Positions 52,713 through 64,000 of a DNA stretch of 64,000 bases are shown here, piece by piece (position 1 is the stretch's first letter; each line of letters begins with the position of its first letter). Source of the DNA: Pseudisothecium myosuroides (taxonomy: Eukaryota > Streptophyta > Bryopsida > Hypnales > Lembophyllaceae). The DNA is taken from contig OX637296.1 of NCBI GenBank assembly GCA_951799445.1, positions 20,770,001 to 20,834,000 of the forward strand. The letters run 5' to 3'. The notes beneath the pieces were generated by a model that did not search any database, was not told where the DNA came from, and was given only the letters and a program-made list of their open reading frames with translations. A program made the translations under genes and the position numbers.

Positions 52713-53014
52713 TTAATGTTCATGTGACTACCTAAATGGGTGCACTTCAAATCCAAAAATGTTAATGTAAATTCTTTGCACTCCACTAACTACACTTGTA
52801 CTTTCACTCTTTCTCTTAAAGAATTCAAATATAAGTATAAACCGTCCAATGTGGTCACCCTTTTCATCTGATGAACACTTAATAATCATCCATCAGATCT
52901 GCAATTTGGCAGCACATACTCTTTGTTCCAATTCAGACACTCACTGCATTGTATCAAGAACTTTTGTAGGGACGCTTGTTAATGCCCGAACTGTTCTTGA
53001 GTCCTCTACCTTAA

Positions 53015-53236
53015 CCCTTGAACGTTGCGGTGGACATTCTGTGTCCGATGGATGACAGGGAATCAAACTGTATAGGACATAAGTGCAACTATTCATCCTC
53101 AAAAGTTGTTGTAGAAAGGAAAATTCTTCTGCAGGAGTTTGACTTGCAATGAGTGATTTTGCAATTTTGGAAGCTAATGATTCCCACGGTAATAGAAAAG
53201 GATGATTTCGAGGGTCACCCCTTTGACGTTTAAGGG
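53015..53236. mobile_element. TTAA-type element K (CCCTTRAACG family), 222 bp
   Basis: It is flanked by perfect TTAA at 53,011-53,014 and 53,237-53,240. The ends are CCCTTGAACGT and ACGTTTAAGGG. It shares subterminal sequence with J. It lies directly upstream of the duplicated gene segment. Confidence 0.75.
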
Positions 53237-53389
53237 TTAATGTTTTCCTTTCAGCTTTCCGAGTCTGACACTGTGCCCGGGGGTCAATTGGCCACGCCAA
53301 CGCCAGCCTGCCTTGGAGATGTGGGCGCCCCACGGTCGCGATGCTCTAAGCCCCGCACGCGTCGAGACCTGGCCAGTTTTCTCCACTCG

Positions 53390-54069
53390 AGCTGCCTTCA
53401 TAATGTACAAATGGTACGTACCCCGAGATGCTTTCCTCACGCTGACCCATCCTGCACGCACTGAACGGTAGGAGGTCCATCAAGCGGACCACTTTAGCTC
53501 AAAAATAATTTGGGGAGGTCAAACTTGTAGAAAAGAAAATTCAGTAAAGTTTCGTGTACGGAGGGTACAGAAGTTGTAGTCAACTCCGGGCTGAAAGGCC
53601 GCGCCAAACTCATGTGTCGAAGGAAACACGAAAACACGGCAATCGGTAGAGATCAAAGAAAGCTCAGAAATGCAGTCAGTCAATCGTCCTTGTGAACATT
53701 ATTGTTCGCCTTGTATTATTAGATTTTTTGGATGTCTAGACTCCATATGAGGCTGCACAACAAGCTCTCACCACCTTCAATTCAAGCAGCTTGTGAATTG
53801 TGCTTGAATTGCTAGTCCACACAGAGAGAGAGAGAACTAACTCCGTTTTCTTTTTGTTAGCATGGGCGTACAGGAAGAGTCTGTTCGTACATGATGAATT
53901 GCCATTCCACCTAGTTTAGGACGCCAAAATAGTGCCAGTTGAATGACATTGACGATTTTTGTGCACGCTGGAGGTTTTGATCTGAAGCAAGCAAGGAAGA
54001 AAGAATGCAAAGGAATCAAGAAAGCAAACAAGGAAGCAAGTTTGGAAGCAACTATTCGCCAAACGTTCA
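53390..54069 (+). promoter_or_regulatory. Upstream region of the intact receptor kinase
   Basis: It is collinear with 24,215-24,854. Conserved blocks include GTCAACTCCGGGCT (53,579) and GCAGTCAGTCAATCGTCCT (53,672). The last 100 bp are purine-rich ('aagcaagcaaggaagaaag'), as in a 5' leader. A core promoter element could not be fixed. Confidence 0.5.
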
Positions 54070-57000
54070 ATGGGTCCTCTAGTGTTTGCCGAGGCCTTTC
54101 TGCGTCTTCTTCTCCACAAATCTTCCTTCTTCGCACTTCTCCTCGTCTTCTCATCTACACCTCTCACCTGCAATGGAAATTTTACCTGGCAGGTTTACGA
54201 CCCATACCAACGTAAGTTCCTCGTTGGACCTCATCACGTTGAGCATTCACACCTGTGCGCATTCACGACGCCTTTTGAGTTCCATACATCGCAGCAGAAA
54301 TTGAATTTTTTTGTTAAAGGTTTCGGTTGCCGAGTATGATTTTGACTGTGGGTTTTCCTTTGGCAGTGAATGCTCTGCAAGCCGTGTGGGGAGCATGGAA
54401 TAAAAGCACGCCCCATCTAACGGAGAACTTGCAAGGCTGGAACTCTGATCAAAATCCATACCCTTGCAGTCAGGAAAGCGCAAAAGAAAACGAATATCCC
54501 AATTGGCGGGGAGTGGACTGTCTGAAATACGCTGCTTGTACGGAGTATAATGAGAGTACGAAGGAACAAAATTGCAGTTGTTATATCACAGGCCTGTGAG
54601 TGTTGTTCTTCTTTCACTTCGTATTTTGAAATCCGTGATTGTTTTGATAGCGCTTCCTTTCCGAAATAACTGTGAGTTTTTGGAAGAGTTTGAGGTAAAA
54701 TTAAATGGTGACGAACAGGAACCTCGACAAGGCGTCCATAGTAGGCACTCTGCCCCAGGAAATCGGAAACATCAGCACTCTCACTACAATGTGAGTCATC
54801 ACGAATTCATTCATTTGCGCTTGTTGATAAGGGTGTTCTTTCTTTTAGGGTTTGAGATTTAGGGCCAAGATCCATTCGTCGATACCCTCGTTCTCTGCCA
54901 TGGTCATTGACGGCGATACTGGCTTGTGGGTGGACATTGTGCTGCAGAGAGCTGACAGGAAACCCTGATCTTACTGGAATTCTTCCCGACACACTGGAAT
55001 CTATGCCTAACCTGTACAACTTGTAAGAGTTTGATTCTTGATATATTCCAGCAGTCCAGCTTATGAGTTTGATTGAAGGGGATGCATGGCACCTCTGTTG
55101 ATTGAAAGATTCATATATCCAGTTGAGAAATTCCTTGCTGGTGCGTAGAGTTTTCAAGAAAAACAGTCCAGTTCAGTAGTGTGGAATTTCATTTCAGACT
55201 GAAATATTTTGCTGATGTGAACCTTACTTGTTCAAAAATGTTGCTCTTGATCGATCTCTTCGCAGGGATCTTCACGACAATGGTTTCTCTGGCGAAATTC
55301 CGGACTTCCCAAGTCTCAGGAACGTGAACCTGAGGGGCAATCGGTTTAGTAGCAGTGGTACCTTTCCACTTCGTACAATGTGCAGTAACGGCCTTGCCCA
55401 AACAGTCAGCCTTGCCAGCAACAACCTTGAGGGACTGATACCTGAAGATACCTTTCAGTATCTGACCCAACTCGTCCAATTGTAAGAGCCCTATTTAGGG
55501 TTTAGGGTTTGGGATGCTGGACATCAGTGCGTTTAGCTGCTGACCAAGCTTATTTGCTTTGGTTTTTGAGGTGATCGGTGTCCGAAGTTTGCGTCCTGAT
55601 TCTGGTTGCATGCAGGGATCTTTCTCACAACAGGTTCAATGGAACTCCGCCGAATCTTTCGAATGTCACCAGCCTTGAAGTGTTGTGAGTTCCCGTAACA
55701 TTTGCCTCGAGTTTGCAATCTTCCCCTTCCTGAAGCTAGGGTTCACATCTTTGTATAAGGGTTTGTATGATTTGGTAACTACAACGTAAAACTCATCTGC
55801 ATTAGCGTACTTTTGAATCACACTCATTAAACCTTTCCACCACTAATCTTGTGATTCTGGTGTTGGCAGGGATTTGTCATACAACAACTTTTCCGGGACA
55901 CCACCCAATCTGACAACCATGTCTGCCTTACGCTCTGTGTAAGTTTTAGATGCTGCTGGGCACCAAGTGCATTTAGTGATTCAAAAAATTATGCATGCAA
56001 CTGATGATGTATTGCAGCTCAAACCTGGAGCAGTAGCACGCAAGTATCACCAGCCATTGTGCTCTAATTCGTTTCGTAACGTCTTCAACAGGAATTTGAG
56101 CGGAAATGCGTTTACTGGATCAGCTCTCGGTTTTTGGAGTAGCACGGAACTGCAGGAACTGTAAGTTGCTTGAGCACAAGAAGGCTCGTTGTTTTTTCCT
56201 GCCATGATCACAGTATCCCCATCACAATGTGTATCATATGTTTTTCTTCTATAAGAGATGAATACTCAATACACAGCAAAACCCTGTGCATCATTATCAT
56301 GTACATTGTTACTGTTGTACTTGTGGAAAAAATACACCACACATGCAAGTGAACCTTTTAGGGGTGTTGTGGATTTACATTAATGGAAGACAGTTGCCTC
56401 ATGAGATTCGTTTTGTTGATATTCCAGGTATCTAGACTCTAATCTAATCAATGGGTCACTAAACATCAGTGACCTTTCTGCCCGAGGCTTCCTGAGTATG
56501 AGATCTTCTAACTCATCGGGAAAGCTGCGATTTCTTTCATTGGTGAACAACTCAATTAGCGATGTAATCTATGATGTGACAAAAATTGGAGCGTCCACCA
56601 CAGTTATAAGGTATGCACATGTGTGGACATGTTAGAGAATGATCACTTCAACCCAAATGTTATAACTGCTGAGGATTAAAAAAATTACTATCATTTCAAT
56701 TGACAATGAAGAATTTTGTGGTGCCACAAAATCCTGTTGAGAGCTTACAGTGCTTTCTGAAGACTTTGAGATTCTTTTATTTCCCAAAGTCCCATGAGTG
56801 ATCATGAACTGGAGTTAGGGCTCCTAGTTGTCAGCACCAAGTGATTTTAATGTGTGGACTTTGGCAGTCTCCAAGGAAATCCTTTTTGCAAAGCTCCAAA
56901 CTCTGATGACGGAACAAGATGCTTTTGTACCCAAGTTTGCAAATATACCTCTGAAGATGCTGCAAGAGCGATGGCACGTAAAGATGCCAAACGTAAAATC

Positions 57001-59515
57001 CGTAACGTCGTGATAATCTCTGTGGTGACAAGTTTATCATCACTACTGGTCCTATTGGCCGGTCTAGCTGCTTTTTACCATAGAAGCAAGAAATATAGAC
57101 AATATTGCGAGATTCAACTTCAGAAAAGTAAGTATTATTGTTGGAAGCTTCGATTGATAAAGACTACTTTCTTGGTCCCTTCATTAGTTGTGTATTATGT
57201 ATACAATATGTAAATAGATCTATTTTGACAAGGTGTATGCTTGGAAAGTAGTAGTTAAATGTATGATTATTTCATGCAGAGTGTGAAGAGTTCGAAGTGA
57301 AGCCTACAATCTTTCCCTACAACCAGCTTCGAACTGCCACACGAGACTTCCATCCTGATATGAAACTAGGTCAAGGGTCTTTTGGTGCTGTATACAAGGT
57401 AAGATTTCTGGAGCCTCTTCTAAATTCTTGCAAAGGTCTCTTGTGTCAGAACTTCACTCTAGAATGGCTCAAAACTTCAGAAATTCTTTGTTGTAATCTC
57501 CAAATTCTTAGAAGCACTTGCATATAAAAGACGCATTTATGTGTTCCTTGATTTCAGATTATATCCCAATTTGAATCTTAGAGTTTCAAGGGAATGACAT
57601 CTCCTTTTCACTATTTTTAGGGTATACTGCCCAACGGAAATGAAGTGGCAGTAAAGCAATTGTTTGCCAAGACGACGCAAAGTATAGATGAGTTCTTGAA
57701 CGAAGTCGTTTTGTTGACTGGAATGAAACACCGAAATTTGGTTAATCTAAAAGGATGTTGTATCCGCGAACAACAAAGGTTGTTGGTCTACGAGTATGTC
57801 GACAACTATGACATTGATAAGATACTTTTACGTAAGTTTATACGCACCTACAAATATGATTTCTGTTTTTGCGTAGCATTTTGTTTTTTCTTTAGCGTTT
57901 TGGTTTTCTTACAAAAAGCAGGTCATTTCTTTAATCTTAAGAACCTTGTGCACCTTAAGATACTTTTACGTAAGTTTATGTGTACTCACAAATAGGCTTT
58001 CTATATTTTCATAGCATTTGTTATTTCTTCAGGATTATGGTTTTCTTACAAAAAACAAGTGGTTTCTCAAATCTTGAGAACCTTGTGCACCTCAAAGACT
58101 TATGATTCAAAGATGTAGAATTTGTAATTCTTGATTTGGTTCAAAGACCAAAGTATGATTAATTGGGAAGATGCCCAATCTTATATTTTCTCTCAATTGG
58201 TTTTGCCATGCCTAACAGGTCCCAATCAAGGTATTAGTAAAGCCCTTTTGAGTTGGCCTACACGATTGAAGATTTGCTTGGGAGTTGCTCGTGGTTTGCA
58301 TTATCTGCATGAACTTGCCCAACCAAGAATTATTCATCGAGATATCAAACCAAGTAATATCTTGTTGAGTAGGAACTATGAAACCAAAATAGCAGATTTT
58401 GGATTGGCATTTTTGTTTCCTGATGAAGAAAGTTATATACTCACTAAACACGTGGCTGGTACCAAGTAAGCTCAAAACTATTTGTTTTATGTAATGATTT
58501 TTTTGAATTTAGTTGTTTGTAGTTGATTGTTCCAATTGGATTTGTAATATATTAGTAGGTAAGGTAGAGGGTGGTTAAATAGGTAGTGTATTAAAATTCT
58601 TTGCATCTATGAATGGTGATTATTTATATCCTAAAATGATCTCCGTAAGCGCATGTAAACCATTTTAGAACATTGTCTATTTTATCCCTTCTACCTTTGT
58701 TGCATCAACAAGACTTAACCATAAAGCCTTGCATCCATGTCGAGTGGTTGAATGAGGTTCCTACATACATTAATTAGATTTGAGAGGTTAGAGGTTGTAG
58801 TTTTGGTCTTCATTTTGACATGGAGTTGATTGCTTATTTGCAGGGGATATTTGGCACCTGAATATGCTTCATATGGTCAATTGAGTGATAAAGTAGATGT
58901 TTTTAGCTTTGGGATTTTATGTTTGGAGGTTGTAAGTGGACGAAGAATTATTGACGAAAATCTTGAACCCAACAAAATGTATCTTTCCAAATGGGTAAGC
59001 TTTTCTTGATCTTGATTTTCAAATGTTCAACCTCAATATTTTCTAGTATGTTGTAAAGTAATTCATTTGAAGATCCATGAGTTGATTGAAGTCATAATTT
59101 TCTATCTTGGTTGTTGGACTTTTAGGCTTGGGATCTTCATCGGCAAGGTAACTTGATCGAATTGATTGATCCAACAATGAGCTTACAAGAAGAAGAAAAA
59201 GTGGAAGTGTATCGTTTAATCAACGTTGCCCTCTTGTGCATTCAAAATGAGGCTGAACTGCGGCCTAGAATAGAACAAGTAGTGGCCATGTTACAAGGAG
59301 AGAGTGATTATCAAGTAGTGGCGCCAAAATCAAGGATGGAAGAACGAGACTTGGAAAGTATAAAGTTGCTTGTATCTGGCAACAACAATCTCGCTACAGT
59401 GGAGGAAGAGAGTGAATTGTCTTTCATAAATTTATCGAGGAGAGTTGTTGATAATTCTTGGGGAGACTCTTCAACTCGTGGTGTGCTTGAGCTTAGTGAA
59501 ATAAGAGTTAGATGA
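54070..59515 (+). CDS. LRR receptor-like serine/threonine kinase, intact
   Basis: Fifteen exons join without a stop: 54070-54211, 54367-54595, 54719-54790, 54948-55022, 55266-55481, 55616-55684, 55870-55938, 56092-56160, 56428-56610, 56868-57127, 57280-57398, 57621-57831, 58219-58465, 58844-58994, 59126-59515 (2,502 nt, 833 residues). All introns are GT-AG; most LRR exons are 69-75 bp or multiples, in the same phase. The order is signal peptide (about 1-36), Cys-containing N-cap (WRGVDC, about 105), leucine-rich repeats (about 124-374), LQGNPFC cap with a Cys cluster (376-399), membrane helix (about 422-445) and kinase (about 490-770). Kinase motifs are GQGSFG 492-497, VAVK Lys513, Glu529, HRD 611-613 and DFG 631-633, so it is a catalytically complete RD kinase. 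The kinase resembles the LRR-VIII/DUF26 clade; no malectin domain is seen. The ligand is unknown. It should act at the plasma membrane. Confidence 0.9.
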
Positions 59516-60561
59516 TAACTAATAAGAGTTAGATTTGAGCACCATACAACAAGAATATATGTGTGGCATTGTCTACAAGTGTGTTGATTCATCAACTATT
59601 AAATCACCATTTTCATACGTTACTTGGCTCATTCAAAACATGACATAGAATTGAGGACCAATTTATGGTCCAAGCTTGTACCCTAAACTCAACACATAAA
59701 TTGATGCATATGCGAACTTTGCAATTCAACAATAAATGGAGGAAATTTAATTTGTATACATATAATCTCACATTGGGATGGTTGGAATGCTTAGGTTCAC
59801 ATCCTAATTTGCGTAGATGCAAGAATTTACTTGAAATGCAAAGTTTGTTGTGAAGTGCACCATCCTATTAATTAATGTATCGAGTATTTTTATCTTGCAT
59901 CCAAGTTGACTTCTGGTTCCTATGGGTCATTCCATACAAACTTCCATGTTTTCATAAATGGATACATTTCAGAAACAGTTTACCCAAAATGACATTTTTC
60001 ATTCCAAAAAAAAGGTCCGGAGATATAAAGGGTTAAACATACGGAGACCTTGTAATAAAGTCAATTAATGCTTGAGTAGAATTTAGAAACAAAATTTAGA
60101 TACTTTGAGATCTATCAAAAGAGAACCAAAATTAAACACTCCTCAAAGCAATTTTTTCCAACTATTTTAGTGCAGTACTAGCATAACATTCAGTAGCTAT
60201 CAATGCTACAGCCTTCCCTTGAACGGATGATGTGGTATATTCCACACCCTCATCAATAACTACACATATACGCGTCAATATATGTCAAGGAATTGAAGTG
60301 AAGTCCACCAGGTCGCAACTGCATAATGTAAGTTCCAATTCATTAAAACTTTAAGAAAATTCAACGTTTAATTCATTGAAAACAATGAACCAAATAAGTA
60401 CATCGCATTGATATAAAAAACAATTATATATTATGAGTTTTTGAGTAAGAAGAGAAACTCTCTCTATATATATATATATACATTTGGGGTGGTAGGAGGT
60501 AAAACAACCCATGTAGGATATGTCAATTAGAATGAGTAGAAGCTCAACCACTCATTATTAA
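59516..60561. other. 3' flank of the receptor kinase and intergenic DNA
   Basis: The first 290 bp match the 3' flank of the pseudogene. The rest is AT-rich, with a (TA)n tract at about 60,465-60,481. No further gene is seen. Confidence 0.5.
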
Positions 60562-60959
60562 GTCAAAAGTAAGAATTGTGTTTGAAGTAGAATTTTAGAC
60601 CTCACTTAGGCATAGTATAATAAATTTTTTCAAAAAGATTTGGACTAAGAAGTTGGAAAATCAAATTAAATTTCATCACCAAAAATTCGTTTGAGATTCA
60701 AAGCCTTCAATCAAAAGTTATCAACAAATTTCAGAGAAGGATTGGAAGGGACATTTTCTTTGACATTTTCAAACATTCTCTTTGAATTTTGTCCATAACT
60801 TTTGCTTGGAGGCTTGAAATCTCAAAAGGAATTTTTGGAGATGAAAGTTTACTTGATTTCCCAACTTTTTATAGTTCAATTTTTATTTTTTTTAAGTTAT
60901 TCTACTATGTCTAAATGAGGTCTGAAAATTCTACTTCAAACATAATTTTTTGTTTTGAC
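60562..60959. mobile_element. Foldback MITE, about 398 bp
   Basis: The ends GTCAAAA and TTTTGAC, followed inward by TTTGAAGTAGAATTTT and its complement AAAATTCTACTTCAAA. Pairing continues for over 150 bp (GAGATTCAAAGCC with GGCTTGAAATCTC). No target duplication is clear. Confidence 0.65.
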
Positions 60960-61198
60960 AATGAGCAATCAAACCCTCATCTTCTAATTACCCCATACCT
61001 TTTGAAGACTCATGATAGACGATGGATTTCAATATAAAAGTGATGTCTCTACCCTCCATTCCATTCCTACAAACGTCAATGATGCAATCATTTCATAGTA
61101 CCATCAAAGTTTGTTTTGGTGGCAAACAGTTAATTGCATTAGTGTATTATTCATTGGATTCTTTGGATTTAGGGTAAACCATCTTCCTCTACAATTAT

Positions 61199-61423
61199 TT
61201 GTTGATTTGTATGTTTGGTCCTAGAATTAGCAAAAGAAAATGGAGCACACCATACATGTATTGCCACTATCCTAGTACAAAAGCTTACATTAATGATGTG
61301 AGGATAAATTTTGTGGATGAAGACTTGAGAGGAAAAGGCAACCTCTCTAAAGGCTACCGAGTGTTAAGAGATTTTAAAGATGTTGAAGAAGCAAAAAGAT
61401 TCTTGCTTCCAGAATTGAAATAG
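61199..61423 (+). CDS. Unrecognised 74-codon open frame
   Basis: The frame ends ...KGYRVLRDFKDVEEAKRFLL plus four residues and is Lys/Arg/Glu-rich, more protein-like in its second half than most frames here. No family is recognised. It could be the last exon of a decayed gene. No splice-linked upstream exon was found. Confidence 0.25.
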   Translation: MLICMFGPRISKRKWSTPYMYCHYPSTKAYINDVRINFVDEDLRGKGNLSKGYRVLRDFKDVEEAKRFLLPELK

Positions 61424-61734
61424 GAGGATCCTTTGAAAAGGGCAAAAATGGTGAATATAAAAAAAAAAAACATCTTTCTCCAAAGCCATCTTTCTCCAAA
61501 GCCATCTTTCTCAATTAGAAGGCAAGCCTTCTTGTTAGAAACATAATATTAGTCACCAACCACAAAGCATGACGATATGTTTTCAACATTGAAAACCATC
61601 AACTTGGGGAGTCTTCAAACATCAATACAGTTCGTGAAGAAGTGCACCACGTGGCAAGTTCTATCCAATGATGAGAACCTCCAAGAAAGATAGTGGCTAC
61701 TGTGAAACCCACTACCTGTAGTATATTCATGCCT

Positions 61735-62016
61735 ACACACTAACCCTAACTCTAAACCCTGTGAACATAGATATCATAATGTAATGCTGAGAGACAAAAT
61801 TGAACACGAATTTTAAAAACTCCGTATAGTTGAGGTGATCTTGGAATTCATACCCAAGCGCATTGGCAAAGTCCTGTTCATATTCCTGAGCAATCTGCAA
61901 AGCAACCAGCACATTGACACCCATCCTTGGGATAGTAGTGGAACCGTGATATTCCAGCAAGGAAGAATGCGTCCAGAAACTTCATGAAAGCACCTTGTCG
62001 CCCCAGAAACACGAAA
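61735..62016 (-). pseudogene. Tandem duplicate of the last part of the threonine deaminase exon
   Basis: On the minus strand it reads a degraded form of the C-terminal ACT-like segment (VLVALQIAQEYEQDF, ANALGYEFQD) with deletions, then a different tail. It aligns with 62,060-62,360 at an offset of 337 bp, including part of the 3' flank with its telomere-like repeats. It lacks the catalytic part and cannot make a functional enzyme. Confidence 0.8.
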
Positions 62017-62030
62017 CTAGTAGACTTATT

Positions 62031-62058
62031 CCTAAACCCTAACCCTAACCCTAAACCC
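62031..62058. repeat. Interstitial telomere-like repeat
   Basis: CCTAAACCCT followed by AACCCTAACCCTAAACCC mixes CCCTAA and CCCTAAA units. A shorter version (ACCCTAACTCTAAACCC) lies at about 61,743-61,759 in the duplicated copy. Confidence 0.8.
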
Positions 62059-62135
62059 GTTGTACAAATACATATATATCATAATGCAATATCAGTGAGA
62101 CAAAATATGAGCAAGAATTTAGAAAAATTCATGTT

Positions 62136-64000
62136 TCATCGCAGTATCAGTTGAAACGCCGTATTGTTGCGCTCATCTTGGAATTCATATCCAAGCGCAT
62201 TGGCACGATCCACAAACTCCTCTTCATCTTCCTGAGCAATCTGTAAGGCCACCAGCACATTGGCTCCCATCTCGCCCTGGGAGCGGTAGTGGAACAGTGA
62301 GATATTCCAGGAAGGGGAGAACGCGTCCAGAAACTTCATTAGAGCACCTTGTCGCTCCGGAAACACAAATCTGTAGAGCAACTCATGCTCGACATGGGCA
62401 CGCCCTCCCATCAGATGCCGCAGATGGTCTTTCGCCAGATCGTTGTCGGTCAAGTCCACAGTTCGCATACCAGCACCTTTCATCCGCTCCTTGAAAGCTG
62501 AAAGCTCCTCCTCCTGATGCAAGCCCACACTATATAGCACAAGCGCTTCCTGGTTGCTGGTATACCGATACTTGAACTCGGTGATACTAATAGGTCCCAC
62601 CAGTTGTTGGAACTTCTTGAAGGAGCCTGGCTCTTCGGGCATGAAGGTCGCCAGGACGGCTTCCTTGCGGGCACCGACGTCGGCGAGCTCCGTTACCACT
62701 CGCAGACGATCGAAATTCATGTTGGCACCACTTGAGATGGCAACCACCGCCTCGTCTTTGATGTTGTAATATTTGCAATACGCTTTGGCTCCTGCCAATG
62801 CTAAAGCGCCAGCTGGCTCCACGATGCTCCGCGTTTCCTCGAACATGTCCTTGATGGCTGCGCAAATGGAGTCACGGCTCACGAGCACCACTCCGTCGAT
62901 GAGGTTCCGGGAGAGACGAAATGTCTCCTCCCCGACCATTTTCACGGCAACTCCGTCCGCGAAGCCGCCCACTTGCTCAAGGACGATGCGCTTTCCGTGG
63001 TGAAGTGACAAAGCCATCGCGTTTGCGTCTGCAGGTTCCACACCAATGATTTTCACCTGCAAAGCACAACAATCCTCCTGCATAAGCTGAAACCCTAAAC
63101 CCTAAACCTAATCCTCAAAATATGCAAACCATTCTTGAAAGTAGCTACGAACATCTTGGGCCCAACTACTAATTCAACGAAATATCCGGTAATGCAGATC
63201 TTTCAAATTCTCTGAAATCTTCGTCTCTCACATTCTGAATACGAGAATGAAAGCATTGCTACTCAGCCAACTATTAGCGCTAACCATAGCGAAAGAGGTC
63301 AACACTGCTCTAGATGTCATGTCCATATTCCAACCTTAACAAAACAGTGGACATCAAAAACAACTCTTTTAAAACAGCTGCACACGATTCCAATTGCAAT
63401 TCAGGTTTAGGGTTTAGGATTCAGTCTCAAGCCTCTCACCTCTGGCCGCACTTGCTTCATGTAGGCCGCAATCCCCGCAATCAGCCCCCCTCCCCCGACC
63501 GGCACAAACACCGCATGCAACGCCCCCGGATGCTGCCTCACAATCTCCATCCCAATCGTCCCTTGCCCCGCAATCACTTCCGGCTCATCAAACGGCGGCA
63601 CAAACACCCTCCCTTCCTCCACCCCCCTCTGTTTCGCATACGCCTGCGTCTCATCGTAACTCTCCCCCACCAACACCACCGTCGCCCCCAATCTCTTCAC
63701 CGACTTCCACTTAATCTCGGGCGTCGTCACCGGCATTGCAACAACCGCATCGCACCCGAGCTTCCTCGCAGCTAGGGCTACCCCCTGAGCGTGGTTCCCA
63801 GCCGAGGAGCAGATCACTCCTTTCTCCAATTGCGCCCGAGGTAGCTTCGCCATCATGTTGTAGGCGCCACGGAGCTTGAACGAGAACACGGGTTGCATGT
63901 CCTCGCGCTTGAGAAGCATCTGAACGCCGAGGCGCTCACTGAGTTTCTTAGCGGGCTCGAGGGGGGATTCGATCGCGACGTCGTACACCTTCGCGGTGAG
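62136..64000 (-). CDS. Biosynthetic threonine deaminase (threonine dehydratase), 5' part outside the window
   Basis: This PLP enzyme converts threonine to 2-oxobutanoate, the first committed step of isoleucine synthesis, in the plastid. Two exons are in the window, 64,000-63,440 (runs off the edge) and 63,056-62,136, joined in phase 0 across a 383-bp GT-AG intron to give 493 residues. The first exon has the PLP lysine motif SFKLRGAYN (Lys about 42 of the visible part), SSAGNHAQG and the phosphate-binding GGGGL loop. The second starts VKIIGVEPADANAM, completes the catalytic fold (SSGANMNFDRL) and carries two ACT-like regulatory segments (VLATFMPEEPGSF; FVFPERQGALMKF), the site of isoleucine feedback in this family. 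The transit peptide and about 100 N-terminal residues are missing. AAACCCTAA motifs lie in the intron. It appears intact. Confidence 0.93.

Noticed and set aside
62297..63775. Plus-strand open frames opposite the threonine deaminase exons
   Set aside because: They are antisense shadows of a well-supported minus-strand gene.

Overview
The window reads as nuclear DNA of a land plant. It has spliced genes with GT-AG introns of roughly 90-450 bp, a plant-type LRR receptor kinase, a plastid-type biosynthetic threonine deaminase, AAACCCTAA telomere-like motifs in introns, and a very high load of AT-rich non-coding repeats. No seed-plant-specific marker is visible. Short introns in a repeat-swollen intergenic space fit a non-seed plant such as a bryophyte or lycophyte, but that is inference.

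Layout. 1-17,400 is a gene-free mosaic of one large repeat unit. It has an R block of about 1.28 kb and an I block of about 3.4-4 kb, present in both orientations with several head-to-head or tail-to-tail switches. Each I block carries a 93-94 bp tandem repeat, purine-rich leader-like DNA, a 60-63 bp exon-like open frame ending at a GT splice-donor motif, and a degenerate AT minisatellite. 17,400-24,200 is AT-rich and holds nested small DNA transposons. 24,855-30,209 is a 15-exon LRR receptor kinase pseudogene. 30,700-53,390 is again intergenic: TTAA-flanked elements, foldbacks, a large palindrome, and four copies of a tRNA-like unit that has a TATA box about 30 bp upstream and a T-run downstream. 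54,070-59,515 is the intact paralogue of the receptor kinase (15 exons, 833 residues predicted). 61,735-64,000 holds the 3' part of a threonine deaminase gene on the minus strand, with a partial tandem duplicate of its last exon.

The main finding is a set of non-autonomous elements with ends of the form TTAA-CCCCTAAAGG...CCTTTAGGGG-TTAA. For one element (2,738-3,643) the window also holds a paralogous empty site (about 12,515-12,545) with a single TTAA, so insertion into TTAA with duplication of TTAA can be read directly. That is the signature of piggyBac-type transposition. I count about eleven TTAA-bounded elements or remnants in at least three terminal-sequence families. No transposase is present in the window.

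The two receptor kinases come from a segmental duplication (about 24.2-30.7 kb and 53.4-59.8 kb) that includes the upstream and downstream flanks. The first copy is broken by a 10-bp tandem duplication and an in-frame TGA; the second is open throughout. They do not form a pathway with the threonine deaminase. The genes are simply neighbours in repeat-rich DNA.
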